From contig CAWZYM010000075.1 of assembly GCA_963966185.1 (NCBI GenBank), positions 242,001-306,000 of the forward strand: a stretch of DNA of 64,000 bases, written 5' to 3'. The notes beneath the pieces were generated by a model that did not search any database, was not told where the DNA came from, and saw only the letters and a list, made by a program, of their open reading frames with translations. The first letter of the stretch is position 1; every line of letters begins with the position of its first letter. Below are positions 1-13,219 of the stretch, piece by piece. Position numbers and translations under genes: made by a program. The DNA is from Rhabditoides inermis (lineage: Eukaryota; Nematoda; Chromadorea; Rhabditida; Rhabditidae).

Positions 1-713
1 ACATCAATAATCGGTCATCACTTCCCAGATCGACAGATTGTACACGTCTCTCTCTCTTTCTCCTCTTTCTCCCTCCTTTCTCTCTCCCTCTCTCCTTCTT
101 TTCACTCTCAGCCCCGCCATCTGACGCCACGCCTCCGCATTTCAAACACATTACTACAAAAATACCAAGAACGCTAGTTCGCACTGCACACACTTGGCAT
201 TCTGTGACATGGCAACGTGGTCGAATGCACACGAAAGCACACGACATCAATAATCGGTCATCACTTCCCAGATCAACAGATTGTACAGTCTCTCATTCTT
301 TCTCCTCTTCCTCCCTCCTTTCTCTCTCCCTCTCTTCTTTTTTCACTCTTAGCCCCGCCATCTGACACCACGCCCCCGCATCTCAAACACAATACTACAA
401 AAAAAAATACCAAGAACGCTAGTTCGCACTGCACACACTTGGCATTCTGTGACATGGCAACGTGGTTACGTGGTCGAATGCACGCGAAACTACACGACAT
501 CAATAATCGGTCATCACTTCCCAGATCAACAGATTGTACACGTCTCTCTCTCTTTCTTCTCTTCCTCCCTCCTTTCTCTCTCCCTCTCTCCTTCTTTTTA
601 CTCTCAGCCCCGCCATCTGACGCCACGCCCCCGCATCTCAAACACAAAACTACAAAAAATACCAAGAACGCTAGTTCGCACTGCGCACACTTAGCATTCT
701 GTGACATGGCAAC

Positions 714-2189
714 GTGGTCGACTGCACGCGAAAGCACACGAAACCAATAATCGGTCAACACTTTCCAGATCAACAGATTGTACACGTCTCTCTCTTTCTC
801 CTCTTCCTCCCTCCTTTCTCTCTTCCTCTCTCCTTTTTTTTAATCTCAGCCCCGCCATCTGACGCCACGCCCACGCATTTCAAACACAATACTACAAAAA
901 ATACCAAGAACGCTAGTTCGCACTGCACACACTTGGCATTCTGTGACATGACAACGTGGTCGAATGCACGCGAAACCACACGACATTAATAATCGGTCAT
1001 CACTTCCCAGATCAACAGATTGTACACGTCTCTCTCTCTCTCTCTTTCTCCTCTTCCTCCCTCCTTTCTCTCTCCCTCTCTCCTTCTTTTTACTCTCAGC
1101 CCCGCCATTTGACGCCACGCCCCCGCATCTCAAACACAATACTACAAAAAATACCAAGAACACTAGTTCGCACTGCACACACTTGGCATTCTGTGACATG
1201 GCAACGTGGTCGAATGCACGCGAAACCACACGACATCAATAATCGGTCATCACTTCCCAAATCAACATATTGTACACGTCTCTCTCTCTCTTTCTCCTCT
1301 TCCTCCCTTCTTTCTTTCTCCCTCTCTCCTTCTTTTTACTCTCAGCCACGCCATCTGACGCCACGCCCCCGCATCTCAAACACAATACTACAAAAAATAC
1401 CAAGAACGCTAGTTCGCACTGCACACACTTGGCATTCTGTGACATGGCAACGTGGTCGAATGCACGCGAAACCACACGACATCATTAATCGGTCATCACT
1501 TCCCAGATCAACATATTCTACACGTCTCTCTCTTTCTCCTCTTCCTCCCTCCTTTCTCTCTTCCTCTCTCCTTTTTTTTAATCTCAGCCCCGCCATCTGA
1601 CGCCACGCCCACGCATTTCAAACACAATACTACAAAAAATACCAAGAACGCTAGTTCGCACTGCACACACTTGGCATTCTGTGACATGACAACGTGGTCG
1701 AATGCACGCGAAACCACACGACATTAATAATCGGTCATCACTTCCCAGATCAACAGATTGTACACGTCTCTCTCTCTCTCTTTCTCCTCTTCCTCCCTCC
1801 TTTCTCTCTCCCTCTCTCCTTCTTTTTACTCTCAGCCCCGCCATCTGACGCCACGCCCCCGCATCTCAAACACAATACTACAAAAAATACCAAGAACACT
1901 AGTTCGCACTGCACACACTTGGCATTCTGTGACATGGCAACGTGGTCGAATGCACGCGAAACCACACGACATCAATAATCGGTCATCACTTCCCAAATCA
2001 ACATATTGTACACGTCTCTCTCTCTCTTTCTCCTCTTCCTCCCTTCTTTCTTTCTCCCTCTCTCCTTCTTTTTACTCTCAGCCACGCCATCTGACGCCAC
2101 GCCCCCGCATCTCAAACACAATACTACAAAAAATACCAAGAACGCTAGTTCGCACTGCACACACTTGGCATTCTGTGACATGGCAACGT
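714..2189. repeat. three-monomer higher-order repeat (738 bp x 2)
   Basis: The three monomers from about 714 recur almost unchanged from about 1452. Shared variants include a TTAATCTCAGCCCC spelling and an ACGCATTTCAAAC spelling in the first monomer of each trio. This 738-bp period sits above the monomer period and indicates unequal exchange of trimers. Confidence 0.75.
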
Positions 2190-3390
2190 GGTCGAATGCA
2201 CGCGAAACCACACGACATCATTAATCGGTCATCACTTCCCAGATCAACATATTCTACACGTCTCTCTCTCTCTCTTTCTCCTCTTCCTCCCTTCTTTCTT
2301 TCTCCCTCTCTCCTTCTTTTTACTCTCAGCCACGCCATCTGACGCCACGCCCCCGCATCTCAAACACAATACTACAAAAAATACCAAGAACGCTAGTTCG
2401 CACTGCACACACTTGGCATTCTGTGACATGGCAACGTGGTCGAATGCACGCGAAACCACACGACATCAATAATCGGTCATCACTTCCCAGATCAACATAT
2501 TTTACACGTCTCTCTCTCTCTTTCTCATCTTCCTCCCTTCTTTCTTTCTCCCTCTCTCTTTCTTTTTACTCTCAGCCACGCCATCTGACGCCACGCCCCC
2601 GCATCTCAAACACAATACTACAAAAAATCCCAAGAACGCTAGTTCGCACTGCACACACTTGGCATTCTGTGACATGGCAACGTGGTCGAATGCACGCAAA
2701 ACCACACGACATCAATAATCGGTCATCACTTCCCAGATCAACATATTCTACACGTCTCTCTCTCTCTTTCTCATCTTCCTCCCTCCTTTCCCTCTTCCTC
2801 TCTCCTTCTTTTTACTCTCAGCCTCGCCATCTGACGCCACGCCCCCGCATCTCAAACACAATACTACAAATAATACCAAGAACGCTAGTTCGCACTACAC
2901 ACACTTGGCATTCTGTGACATGGCAACGTGGTCGAATGCACGCAAAACCACACGACATCAATAATCGGTCATCACTTTTCAGATCAACAGATTGTACACG
3001 TCTCTCTCTTTCTCCTCTTCCTCTCTCCTTTCCCTCTTCCTCTCTCCTTCTTTTTACTCTCAGCCTCGCCATCTGACGCCACGCCCCCGCATCTCAAACA
3101 CAATACTACAAATAATACCAAAAACCACTGCACACACTTGGCATTCTGTGACATGGCAACGTGGTCGAATGCACGCAAAACCACACGACATCAATAATCG
3201 GTCATCACTTCCCAGATCAACAGATTGTACACGTCTCTCTCTTTCTCCTCTTCCTCCCTCCTTTCCCTCTTCCTCTCTCCTTCTTTTCACTCTCAGCCCC
3301 GCCATCTGACGCCACGCCCACGCATTTCAAACACAATACTACAAAAAAATACCAAGAACGCTAGTTCGCACTGCACACACTTGGCATTAG

Positions 3391-4590
3391 GTGACATGGC
3401 AACGTGGTCGAATGCAAGCAAAACCACACGACATCAATAATCGGTCATCACTTCCCAGATCAACAGATTGTACACGTCTCTCTCTCTTTCTCCTCTTCCT
3501 CCCTCCTTTCTCTCTCCCTCTCTCCTTCTTTTTACTCTCAGCCCCGCCATCTGACGCCACGCCCCCGCATCTCAAACACAATACTACCAAAAATACTTTC
3601 TTTCTCCTCTTCCTCCCTCCTTTCTCTCTCCCTCTCTCCTTCTTTTTACTCTCAGCCCCGCCATCTGACGCCACGCCCACGCATTTCAAACACAATACTA
3701 CAAAAAATACCAAGAACGCTAGTTCGCACTGCACACACTTGGCATTCTGTGACATGGCAACGTGGTCGAATGCACGCAAAACCACACGACATCAATAATC
3801 GGTCATCACTTCCCAGATCAACAGATTGTACACGTCTCTCTCTTTCTCCTCTTCCTTCCTCCTTTCCTTCTTCCTCTCTCCTTCTTTTTACTCTCAGCCT
3901 CGCCATCTGACGCCACGCCCCCGCATCTCAAACACAATACTACAACAAATACCAAGAACGCTAGTTCGCACTGCACACACTTGGCATTCTGTGACATGGC
4001 AACGTGGTCGAATGCAAGGAAAACCACACGACACCAATAATCGGTCATCACTTCCCAGATCAACAGATTGTACACGTCTCTCTCTCTTTCTCCTCTTCCT
4101 CCCTCCTTTCTCTCTCCCTCTCTCCTTCTTTTTACTCTCAGCCCCGCCATCTGACGCCACGCCCCCGCATCTCAAACACAATACTACCAAAAATACTTTC
4201 TTTCTCCTCTTCCTCCCTCCTTTCTCTATCCCTCTCTCCTTCTTTTTACTCTCAGCCCCGCCATCTGACGCCACGCCCACGCATTTCAAACACAATACTA
4301 CAAAAAATACCAAGAACGCTAGTTCGCACTGCACACACTTGGCATTCTGTGACATGGCAACGTGGTCGAATGCACGCAAAACCACACGACATCAATAATC
4401 GGTCATCACTTCCCAGATCAACAGATTGTACACGTCTCTCTCTTTCTCCTCTTCCTCTCTCCTTTCCCTCTTCCTCTCTCCTTCTTTTCACTCTCAGCCC
4501 CGCCATCTGACGCCACGCCCCCGCATCTCGAACACAATACTACAAAAAAATACTTTCTTTCTCCTCTTCCTCCCTCCTTTCTCTCTCCCT
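3391..4590. repeat. 600-bp higher-order repeat with half-length monomers
   Basis: A block of full monomer, ~113-bp half monomer, full monomer recurs at an offset of 600 bp. The half units lack everything between the A-rich stretch and the CT tract and share the junction AATACTTTCTTTCTCC. The same junction is seen near 3595, 4195, 4553 and 5395, so one deletion was probably copied several times. Confidence 0.7.
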
Positions 4591-6454
4591 CTCTCCTTCT
4601 TTTTACTCTCAGCCCCGCCATCTGACGCCACGCCCACGCATTTCAAACACAATACTACAAAAAATACCAAGAACGCTAGTTCGCACTGCACACACTTGGC
4701 ATTCTGTGACATGGCAACGTGGTCGAATGCACGCAAAACCACACGACATCAATAATCGGTCATCACTTCCCAGATCAACAGATTGTACACGTCTCTCTCT
4801 TTCTCCTCTTCCTCCCTCCTTTCCCTCTTCCTCTCTCCTTCTTTTCACTCTCAGCCCCGCCATCTGACGCCACGCCCACGCATTTCAAACACAATACTAC
4901 AAAAAAAATACCAAGAACGCTAGTTCGCACTGCACACACTTGGCATTCTGTGACATGGCAACGTGGTCGAATGCACGCAAAACCACACGACATCAATAAT
5001 CGGTCATCACTTTCCAGATCAACAGATTGTACACGTCTCTCTCTTTCTCCTCTTCCTCTCTCCTTTCCCTCTTCCTCTCTCCTTCTTTTCACTCTCAGCC
5101 CCGCCATCTGACGCCACGCCCCCGCATCTCGAACACAATACTACAAATAATACCAAGAACGCTAGTTCGCACTGCACACACTTGACATTCTGTGACATGG
5201 CAACGTGGTCGAATGTACGCAAAACCACACGACATTAATAATCGGTCATCACTTCCCAGATCAACAGATTGTACACGTCTCTCTCTTTCTCCTCTTCCTC
5301 CCTCCTTTCCCTCTCCCTCTCTCCTTCTTTTCACTCTCAGCCCCGCCATCTGACGCCACGCCCCCGCATTTCAAACACAATACTACAAAAAATACTTTCT
5401 TTCTCCTCTTTCTCCCTCCTTTCTCTTTCCCTCTCTCCTTCTTTTTACTCTCAGCCCCGCAATCTGACGTCACGCCCCCGCATCTCAAACACAATACTGC
5501 AACAAATACCAAGAACGCTAGTTCGCACTGCACACACTTGGCATTCTGTGACATGGCAACGTGGTCGAATGTACGCAAAACCACACGACATTAATAATCG
5601 GTCATCACTTCCCAGATCAACAGATTGTACACGTCTCTCTCTTTCTCCTCTTCCTCCCTCCTTTCCCTCTCCCTCTCTCCTTCTTTTCACTCTCAGCCCC
5701 GCCATCTGACGCCACGCCCCCGCATCTCAAACACAATACTACAACAAATACCAAGAACGCTAGTTCGCACTGCACACACTTGGCATTCTGTGACATGGCA
5801 ACGTGGTCGAATGCACGCAAAACCACACGACATTAATAATCGGTCATCACTTCCCAGATCAACAGATTGTACACGTCTCTCTCTTTCTCCTCTTCCTCCC
5901 TCCTTTCCCTCTTCCTCTCTCCTTCTTTTTACTCTCAGCCTCGCCATCTGACGCCACGCCCCCGCATCTCAAACACAATACTACAAATAATACCAAGAAC
6001 GCTAGTTCGCACTGCACACACTTGGCATTCTGTGACATGGCAACGTGGTCGAATCCACGCGAAAGCACACGACATCAATAATCGGTCATCACTTCCCAGA
6101 TCAACATATTCTACACGTCTCTCTCTCTTTCTCCTCTTTCTCCCTCCTTTCTATTTCCCTCTCTCCTTCTTTTTACTCTCAGCCCCGCAATCTGACGCCA
6201 CGCCCCCGCATCTCAAACACAATACTACAACAAATACCAAGAACGCTAGTTCGCACTGCACACACTTGGCATTCTGTGACATGGCAACGTGGTCGAATGC
6301 ACGCGAAACCACACGACATCCATAATCGGTCATCACTTCCCAGATCAACAGATTGTACACGTCTCTCTCTTTCTTTCTCCTCTTCCTTCCTCCTTTCTCT
6401 CTCCCTCTCTCCTTCTTTTTACTCTCAGCCCCGCCATCTGACGCCACGTGAATG

Positions 6455-6705
6455 ATGTTTTGAATGATGTTTAGAATTTGACAAAGTTTTGCGTGGGTAT
6501 CCAAGATTGAAACCGCGGACCACATATTGCTATGCGAGAGCGATACCACTACGCCACGTGGTCATGTGAGGAGAACAGTGGAGTAGAGATATGAACAGCA
6601 AAACCAAAACTGCTGTGCGTTTCGTTCAGTATACGGTGTGTTCAAATTCACGATAGTTTTTAACGAAAATTCCTGAGCTAAGTGCGAGTCTATTATACCT
6701 TTATA
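6455..6705 (-). mobile_element. tRNA-derived SINE-like repeat, copy 1
   Basis: On the minus strand the segment reads like a tRNA head: an A-box-like TGGCGTAGTGGTATCGC, then a B-box-like CGGTTTCAATC about 45 nt later. It is close to copies at 11.0, 15.6 and 17.1 kb. Copies 1, 3 and 4 also share about 160 bp on the far side of the tRNA-like part, so part of the similarity may come from duplication of flanking DNA. Confidence 0.7.
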
Positions 6706-6929
6706 CATTCTTCGCCCCCTTGTTCATCTCCCCCCACCTCTACCTGCCTTGTCGGATCATACATTCGTGGGACGTATAATCCGATGGTAGATCCTGCATC
6801 CTGCAATCGGCATTTGTAGCAGTGTCCCCCTAGTCCCGCCCACTCACATCGAACACATTCATTGAGACTGCCTATGTGAAGTGGCTGTAGAAGGATCAGC
6901 TCTGCTGTCAGACTGTGTACGAATCCTGT

Positions 6930-8216
6930 AGATATAGAGATGAATCCTGTAGATATAGAGATGCGCTGCATTTTCTCTCGAACGCAGCTCACCCTCGAGG
7001 AACACCAACCTGTAGAGCAAGCCGGATTCAGGAGCGGATTCGCATGTGCAGACCATATCCTGACGACACGCAAACTGATTTATAAGTCGTACCGCTACAA
7101 GAAGAACCTCTACATAGTCTTCATCGACTATAGCAAAGCCTACGACTCTATCGAATTCGAGGACGCGTGGGCCGCGCTGGAGAGACACGGAGTGGATGCT
7201 GCATATGTCCGAGTCATGCAAGCTGTTTATCGAGCTGGAAAGACAAGAATTGCAGTGCGGAAGGCGAAAGCAGAAATCGAAGTAAGCAAAGGAGCGCGCC
7301 AAAGATGTTCCTGATCACCGTACATCTTCAATGCTGTGCTAGCCGAAGTATACAAGAAGGTCTTCTTCGACGCCGATGATGTGGCGCTGTTCGCGACGAC
7401 GGCTGAAGGAGCTACGAAGATGCTGAAAGAAGTGGCAAAGACGAGCAAGGAGTTTGGATTGGCAATCAATCGAAAGAAAACTGTGGTTATGACGACGTCC
7501 CGGGCGAGGCCACCGATCTAGTTGGAGAAGGGACAAATCGACTATGTGCAAGACTTTGTGTACCTGGGACAAGTGCTGAGCTGCGATAAGGATGAGCGGG
7601 AGGACGAACTGACCCGAAAGATACAATCTGGATGGGCTGCTTTTCACCGACACGCACACTTCCTACGACTGCCCCGTGCTCCAATGAACCTCAAGAGAAA
7701 AGTTTTCCGACAAGGAGTGCTGCCGTGCCTAACTTATGGATGCGAAAGCTGGGGAATAAGAAAGGAGGACCTCATACGACTACGGACAGTTCAAAGGAAA
7801 ATGGAGCGAAAAATGCTCGGAATTTCGCTTCTCGACCATATCCCTTCCAATGTGATTAGGAGGCAGACGCGACTACAGGACGTTGTACAAGAAGCCAGGG
7901 AAAGAAAATTCAAGTTCGCTAGAAAAACGCTGACAGCCACCGATGACCGCTGGAGCAAAAAAGTCATTCTTTGGAGACCAAAAGGACCTGGTCGAATTGG
8001 ATCGCCGTATAAGGAATGGGAAGACGACTTCATAGCGGAGCTACCAGATCTCACGAAGACGCGGGCACGAAAGGAATGGAAACGACTGGCTACCGAGGAA
8101 CCTGCAGTTTGGAATCAGATCATCTCCCGGCGCTTCTCATTATAACACCCGAGGACCCATGCATACACTATTGTATATGTTCATGAAATGCGATTCCGGA
8201 TAAAGTGTTTGATTTG
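6930..8216 (+). mobile_element. 5'-truncated non-LTR retrotransposon, RT fragment (RTE-like)
   Basis: One reading frame (6940-8145) encodes the palm and C-terminal part of a LINE reverse transcriptase: an EQAGFRSGFACADHI-type entry, IVFIDYSKAYDSIE, FDADDVALFA (the catalytic DD block), VYLGQVLS and GCESWG. It is broken by in-frame stops at 7313-7315 and 7519-7521. Sequence normally found between the SPYIFN block and the DD block is missing, so there is an internal deletion. The endonuclease is absent. The 3' end carries GGATAAAGTGTTTGATTTGAT, a short simple-repeat tail as in RTE-type elements. A 21-bp direct repeat (GAATCCTGTAGATATAGAGAT) lies at the 5' border. It cannot move by itself. Confidence 0.88.
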
Positions 8217-10998
8217 ATTTGATAGAGATGAAATAAGGGAGAGCGGAGTGGCAAAACGACAGAGAATGAGTAGGTGGTACGTGTGTTCCGAAAGAGATGT
8301 CCTCTCATGCGCGGCTTTCTATTCGGGCCGATACCACCCACCGTCTCCACAACCCCCGCATCTACCGTTGCAGGATTTGAGCACTACCTGAAAGAAGAAA
8401 CACACTCGCTAACTCAACTCTCCCCTCGAGTTATTCTAATCTCCACCCAACATTCCTGTGCCATTATACGGAACTTCAATCATTTCACTCGACACGATCG
8501 GCATCATGGGTTCTATCTGAGACCTTGATTTCCCCTCTTGTATGTTACTTACTATCAATATCTGATAATGTACTTTCGTATATCATATCTAGAATTATAC
8601 ACATCTTTCAGTAGTGTTCTTTAGTGCGCCGCAGTGAGTCAGAGGCGAGAATTTTTGGCGCCAAAATTCGCGCGAGCATATTCGAAGCATAGTTTTCTTT
8701 TGTTTTGTTTCCATTAATTTGTTTTCAGTTCTGTAAAACAAACCAGATGTATAATTTCTCATGATGTATCAACGCTTTCTTTCTTTGCTGCATTTTATCC
8801 CTGTCTGATCCGTTTTTGCCGTTCTTCCTTCACTACTGTGTTGATTATTCGCCTTTTTTTCATTTTTGTTCATTGCAGCACATTCCAAGTTGATTATATC
8901 ATTTAGTAGAAGGAATACAGCTAGTTTTGCAGCGTACATGGCAGAATAGAATACCGCTTTGCACTTGTTATGCGATCCTCGCTTCTCTTCGCATCCGCAG
9001 TGACCGTTTGTGCATATCGATCCCATGTCTCACCTCACCAGTGCACCAGTGTGAGTGCGCGCGATCGACAGCCGAAAAGCCGGCATGATTTTTGCGTCAT
9101 TTTTTTTTTAAAATGTGATTAACTATTAGTTTTTTAATAGTTCTCTTATCCATAATTATCCTGTGTACCCATATGTTTTGCTGTTCCCGGTCTCTCACAA
9201 TCGTATTCACCTCAATGACTCTCTTAGTCCTAGATGTTTGTACATCTCTCTACCGTACCGATGTATCCCTCAGGCCTGATCATTGGGCGATTCCGCCTAT
9301 TTGGAAGTTACAACTGCGATCATCTAATATACTTATTGCAACTGCGAACATCTACAATGATCTCACGTTGCAGATGCAGTTGCATATCTCATCTCTCGTA
9401 TGTTTATACTTTCTCACTCCGGCCGCCAACATATCTGTAGGTTGGCTGGATATTTGTGCCCCCTTAGCCGGCGAGCCAGTTCTCATCAATATCTGCGGAA
9501 CGGAATGTCTCGCTACTGCTGTCCGAGCACATTTCTATTTTTTCCCGTATCACCCGTTTCACTTGTTTTCTAATAGGAGGTCTGAGTGACCACGGCTCGT
9601 CACTCGCGCACTCGCTCTGTAGAAAAAGCATGGCTGGTCAATTGGGCGGAGCTTAATTGGCACCTCGTTAAATGACCTTTTTGACTAGCGCGAAAGCAGT
9701 GATTTTCTTTTGTTTCATAGTGCTATGAATATTTTTTTCTGAATTCAACATTCAACTGTCTTAATAGATAATCATGAAATATAGTTAATCATGAATAATT
9801 AGCGTATGGTGTGCAGGTGTTTTCTGGTGTGACAATAGTGCATCAAACTGAAAGAATGGACTTCGGACAGCACGGGCCTGGTGCGCGAGTTGCATAGTTG
9901 CTTTGCTCTGACGAGCCGTGTGAACGTGTGAACACACCTTCTTCCCCGATTACGAGTGTCACGCCGTCGGAAATGACATGCGTTGCGTAAAAAGACTTGT
10001 GTTTCGGCAAAAGAATGGTAAGGGTGGGTGGGATAGGCGTATACCGCGGCCTTGATAGTCCGGACGCACGTCAACATCCGTGACCGTGATCAGCAGATGA
10101 GAGTTGAGGCATGGCGCATGGCTCTCCTTCACTAATGTAATCGACGGTGAGAGGTTGTTGCACCCCTCCCCCCTTTCCTCTTTGCACCTCTTCGGTCAGC
10201 ACATTCATATGTCTTAAAGGAACAGATACACCCACTTGCAAGAATTCACCATTTTATATTAAGTGAAACACATTGTCTATGGCAGGATCCGAATCTGCAT
10301 AGTGACAACAGAGAAGCGTGAACACAGTGCTACGCTTTTTGAAAGCAGTTACAGTTCATTTGAGAGACGCGCGAGAGACCACGAAAGTTTTAGCGGAAAT
10401 CTGAAAGTTCAAAATCCCTCGCTGTTTTTTGCACATACAAGGTAAACGGGGGCGGGGCGTCGCCTATCTTTTGCGATTCGGCGATCGAATAGTGAACATA
10501 TCAGTGAGGATATTATTCAATTATCTTCCTAATGCGCCCCTGTACCTTTAAATCACTTGAAAATATAAGTGATCGGATAAATAGGTAAGCTGTATCTACC
10601 GTACATACCTCTTGTTTGTGGTTCTCCGATCAAGTGTGTGGATGTTTACTGCACTGCTCGTGCGCGTCGACTGTCCATCGATCGAACTCTCGCGAGGTCT
10701 GTCGTCTGTACTGCAGATCGCATCATTCTTGATCCGTACTACTTCTGAACTCCAGTATCAACATCAGAAGAGCAAAGAAAAAGTACCTGATGATGTTCAC
10801 ATTTGTTAAATATTTCTTGGTACAATAAATGTATGTATCTGTAAAAGAACTTTAAATTAGCGACTGAAAAATTGAAAATTCCGTAGTACAGTACCGTTTG
10901 TGTGTTTCCTCATCCGTTTAAATATCCCTTTTGTTACTAATCGTCGCCCTATGCACGCCGGCCTACAATTAATCGATTGTGCGATCTACGATGTTTAT
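8217..10998. other. gene-poor stretch
   Basis: No exon chain with consistent phase was found on either strand. Features seen are a 14-bp GC-centred palindrome (8653-8666), a short duplicated motif CAACTGCGA-CATCTA near 9309-9355, and AT-rich runs. Possible distant regulatory or decayed repeat sequence cannot be excluded. Confidence 0.5.
8653..8666. promoter_or_regulatory. palindrome TTTTGGCGCCAAAA, E2F-like
   Basis: A perfect 14-bp palindrome contains TTTGGCGC on both strands, the known E2F/DP recognition core, and is followed by CGCGCG. No promoter or first exon could be tied to it, so function is a guess. Confidence 0.25.
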
Positions 10999-11166
10999 AG
11001 TGGGCCCGCGAATGAGTTACATTTTTTTTCATGACATGAGAGACATGAGGGTAGTTAGACAACCATCAGAATCCTTTGGATAATGTTTTCAATTTGACAA
11101 CATTTTGCGTGGGTGACCAAGATTGAACCCGCGGACTACCATTGCGCCACGTGGCCATGTGAGAAG
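10999..11166 (-). mobile_element. tRNA-derived SINE-like repeat, copy 2
   Basis: Minus strand: GGCCACGTGGCGCAATGG, then CGCGGGTTCAATCTTGG, a good B box. The downstream body (ending near TGGGCCCGCGAATGAG on the plus strand) matches copies 3 and 4. The flank upstream of the tRNA head differs from the other copies, which suggests the head marks the true 5' end of the element. Confidence 0.68.
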
Positions 11167-11312
11167 AGTATACTAATTAAACACTGCAGAATCGATAAGA
11201 AAAAAACAGAACTTGATTTGAACAAGTTCAATGGTAAATCTCGGAAACATTGCCAAAAGTTTTCCATTCCGAAAAAAAATCCAGGATCACCCTTGGACTT
11301 TTTTCTATGATG

Positions 11313-11884
11313 TTAGAACGATGCAAAAAATACCCTTGGGAGGTGTTCGGAAATGCTTGCCGAGGTCTGCGCGACACCGTCTTGATATGAGAAGTGGAGG
11401 CGAACCGCCAGCCTCAACTGATCTTGCTTCTCTCGCACGCCATCTGAAAACATCAAATTCAGATCGCTTCTCTACCATCTACCGTACCTCCATTTGCTCT
11501 AGTAGTTTTATTCTTGTCCTTCCATGTGCCCTTCCGTGACATCGTAGAACTGCAATTAACTAATGTAGCTGTCCCTCGAATTATATAAGTGTAGGGAAAG
11601 GCTTGTATGGGAGTTCTATGGCGCAGTGGTGGTGGGGTGCCTCCGCCGAGGCTCTCTCTTCTTTTCTTCATTTTCTCCTTTTTCTCTTCCTTTCTTTTGT
11701 GCTGAAACATTGAACTTGTTGTTTGTATTTTTTTAATTCTCACCTCTCTTTCTGAAAGGGTCCCCATAACTTGAGCTGAGCCTGAGCTGCGAGAGCCTCC
11801 CCAAATGTAAAATGCGTTCACCCGGTCTTGATTGAGGATCCCTGTGAAACGATAGTTGACTTTGTCTCCCACCCCCTTTTCCAT
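11313..11884 (-). CDS. small two-exon hypothetical gene (weak)
   Basis: A first exon (about 47 codons from ATG at 11884) starts MEKGVGDKVNYRF, has a protein-like composition and ends at a good donor (GAG/GTGAGA). About 290 bp further a second open segment contains RLAVRLHFSYQDGV and ends at TAA (11313-11315). The obvious acceptor TTTTCAG gives the wrong phase; the frame is kept only if an acceptor a few bases downstream is used. Product unknown, and it may be a fragment of a larger gene. Confidence 0.3.
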
Positions 11885-13219
11885 CTCTACATCTCTCCCC
11901 TATCTCATATCTTTCCCCACCTGCTATGGAGACTGCTCATCTGTTGGTAGTCCTGCCCTGTCACTCCAACAGTGACAGTGCTGGCATCCAGCCTGAATGC
12001 TGGCTGCCCGTGCGAGAGAGCGTGAGCTCCCTCACACCTTCTGCTGAAATACACAAAGTTATTCTCTTCTCTACCGGCTAAGCAGTGGCAACACCTCAGA
12101 CACTCTACGAAGAGTCGTCGCGGAGTGAATGTGAATCACTTTCTCCCTCATTCTCCTCCTCACCCTCACCCTCTCTCTCCCTCCCTCTCCCCACCTCTAG
12201 GCCCTCTCAAGCCACGGATGCGAGTTGGATTCGCTATCCACTTCCGAATGGTAATCTTCAGTTGGCGGAAGCATTTCGCCTTAATGATTTTGTAATTTGA
12301 AAAACGAATTCACCGTACCTTTCCCATCCAGTCCTGACAGTTTATGTGTTTCGATTTTTGAGAGTTAGAATGACGAGTCACTTGGATTCATTTGGAGTCT
12401 GAATGAATGATTGACTTTGGTTGATCTCTCTTCCTGTACCTTTATAGAGTGGAAGAGTGCGGGTGTACCTCGTCCTTCTACCCCCACTCGGTCGAGTCTG
12501 CCCCCTTTGCATGCTACCCCATGCAAATGGATCAGACCCGACTATGTATGAGTGAGTGGGGGTGTTTGTGCGACCGAAGTCGCGACGCCCGCCGTCGCAG
12601 GTCCGACGCGCGTCCCCCAACCCACGCTCTCTCACTTGGCCCCCATGGCATCTTTCCACTCCCATCCCATCCTTCCCTCACATGAGCCGTACCCGTGAGA
12701 GTACTAGCTGTCTTCTCTTTATCGATGCGGGCCGGCTGTTATCAGGGCTCCGCTTCGGGGGTGGACAGTCTCCAACTGAAAGGGAGCAGTGAGTGGGATA
12801 CACATATAGAGCGGCGACTCACAGTAGAGTGCTCCCCCGCCTTGACAGCCGAAAGGCGGCTGGGACTTCCTACGAAGCCTCTTATCCAGATAGAACGGCC
12901 GGGCGACTGAAAGGCACTGTATAATGGAAAAAGGGGAAATCGTATCGTACCGTGTTGAAATTGTCCCCATCTTTGTATTCGTTGACGATCTTTCTTTTTA
13001 AACTCCGCGAGAAACGAGGCGAATCGAGTGGTACACTAAAAAAAATGTTGATGAGAGAAGGCCTTCGAAACCAACCCTTGAATCCATCACGGCCGCCAAG
13101 CAGCGGCTATGGCTAGAGTGATCGAGTGCAGATATCTAAATTCAGTCATAACTCCCTTCGATTTCGTTGGGACCACCTACCTCCATGTGTACCGCTTCAT
13201 CGTGAGTAGAAGAGAGTGC
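11885..13219. other. hairpin-rich, no supported gene
   Basis: No coding chain was found. Strong inverted repeats are present: TTTGCATG/CATGCAAA (12506-12527, containing an ATGCAAAT octamer), GTGAGT/ACTCAC near 12790-12823, and CCGCCTT/AAGGCGG near 12836-12858. The last pair is followed by GGCCGGGCGACTGAAAGGC, which faintly resembles a block of the structured element at 13.2 kb. These may be diverged relatives of the RNA candidates further right. Confidence 0.35.

Larger units (their letters stand above)
1..6448. repeat. satellite array, ~240-bp monomer
   Basis: About 25 full monomers of roughly 235-250 bp plus four half-length units follow head to tail, and the array runs off the left edge. 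Each monomer has a CT-rich tract of variable length, the block CGCCATCTGACGCCACGCC, an A-rich stretch, the block GAACGCTAGTTCGCACTGC and the block GACATGGCAACGTGGTCGAA. Length differences lie mainly in the CT tract. Long open frames exist on both strands only because the monomer lacks stops in some frames; nothing suggests they are translated. The last monomer breaks off inside the GACGCCACG block and is followed by a SINE copy. Confidence 0.96.

Noticed and set aside
180..245. tRNA promoter boxes inside the satellite monomer (TGGCAACGTGG and GGTCGAATGC)
   Set aside because: The two boxes touch each other; internal Pol III promoters need about 30-60 nt between them.
1..6448. Many long overlapping open frames on both strands with repeated peptides
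   Set aside because: They follow the satellite monomer in several frames, show no codon bias and have no independent start or splice signals.
6500..6570. Functional tRNA gene on the minus strand
   Set aside because: A and B boxes exist, but acceptor and T stems do not pair and near copies recur with a common body, so it is a SINE.
11615..11660. Another SINE head (TATGGCGCAGTGGTGG)
   Set aside because: A-box-like only; no B box at the right distance and no second copy.
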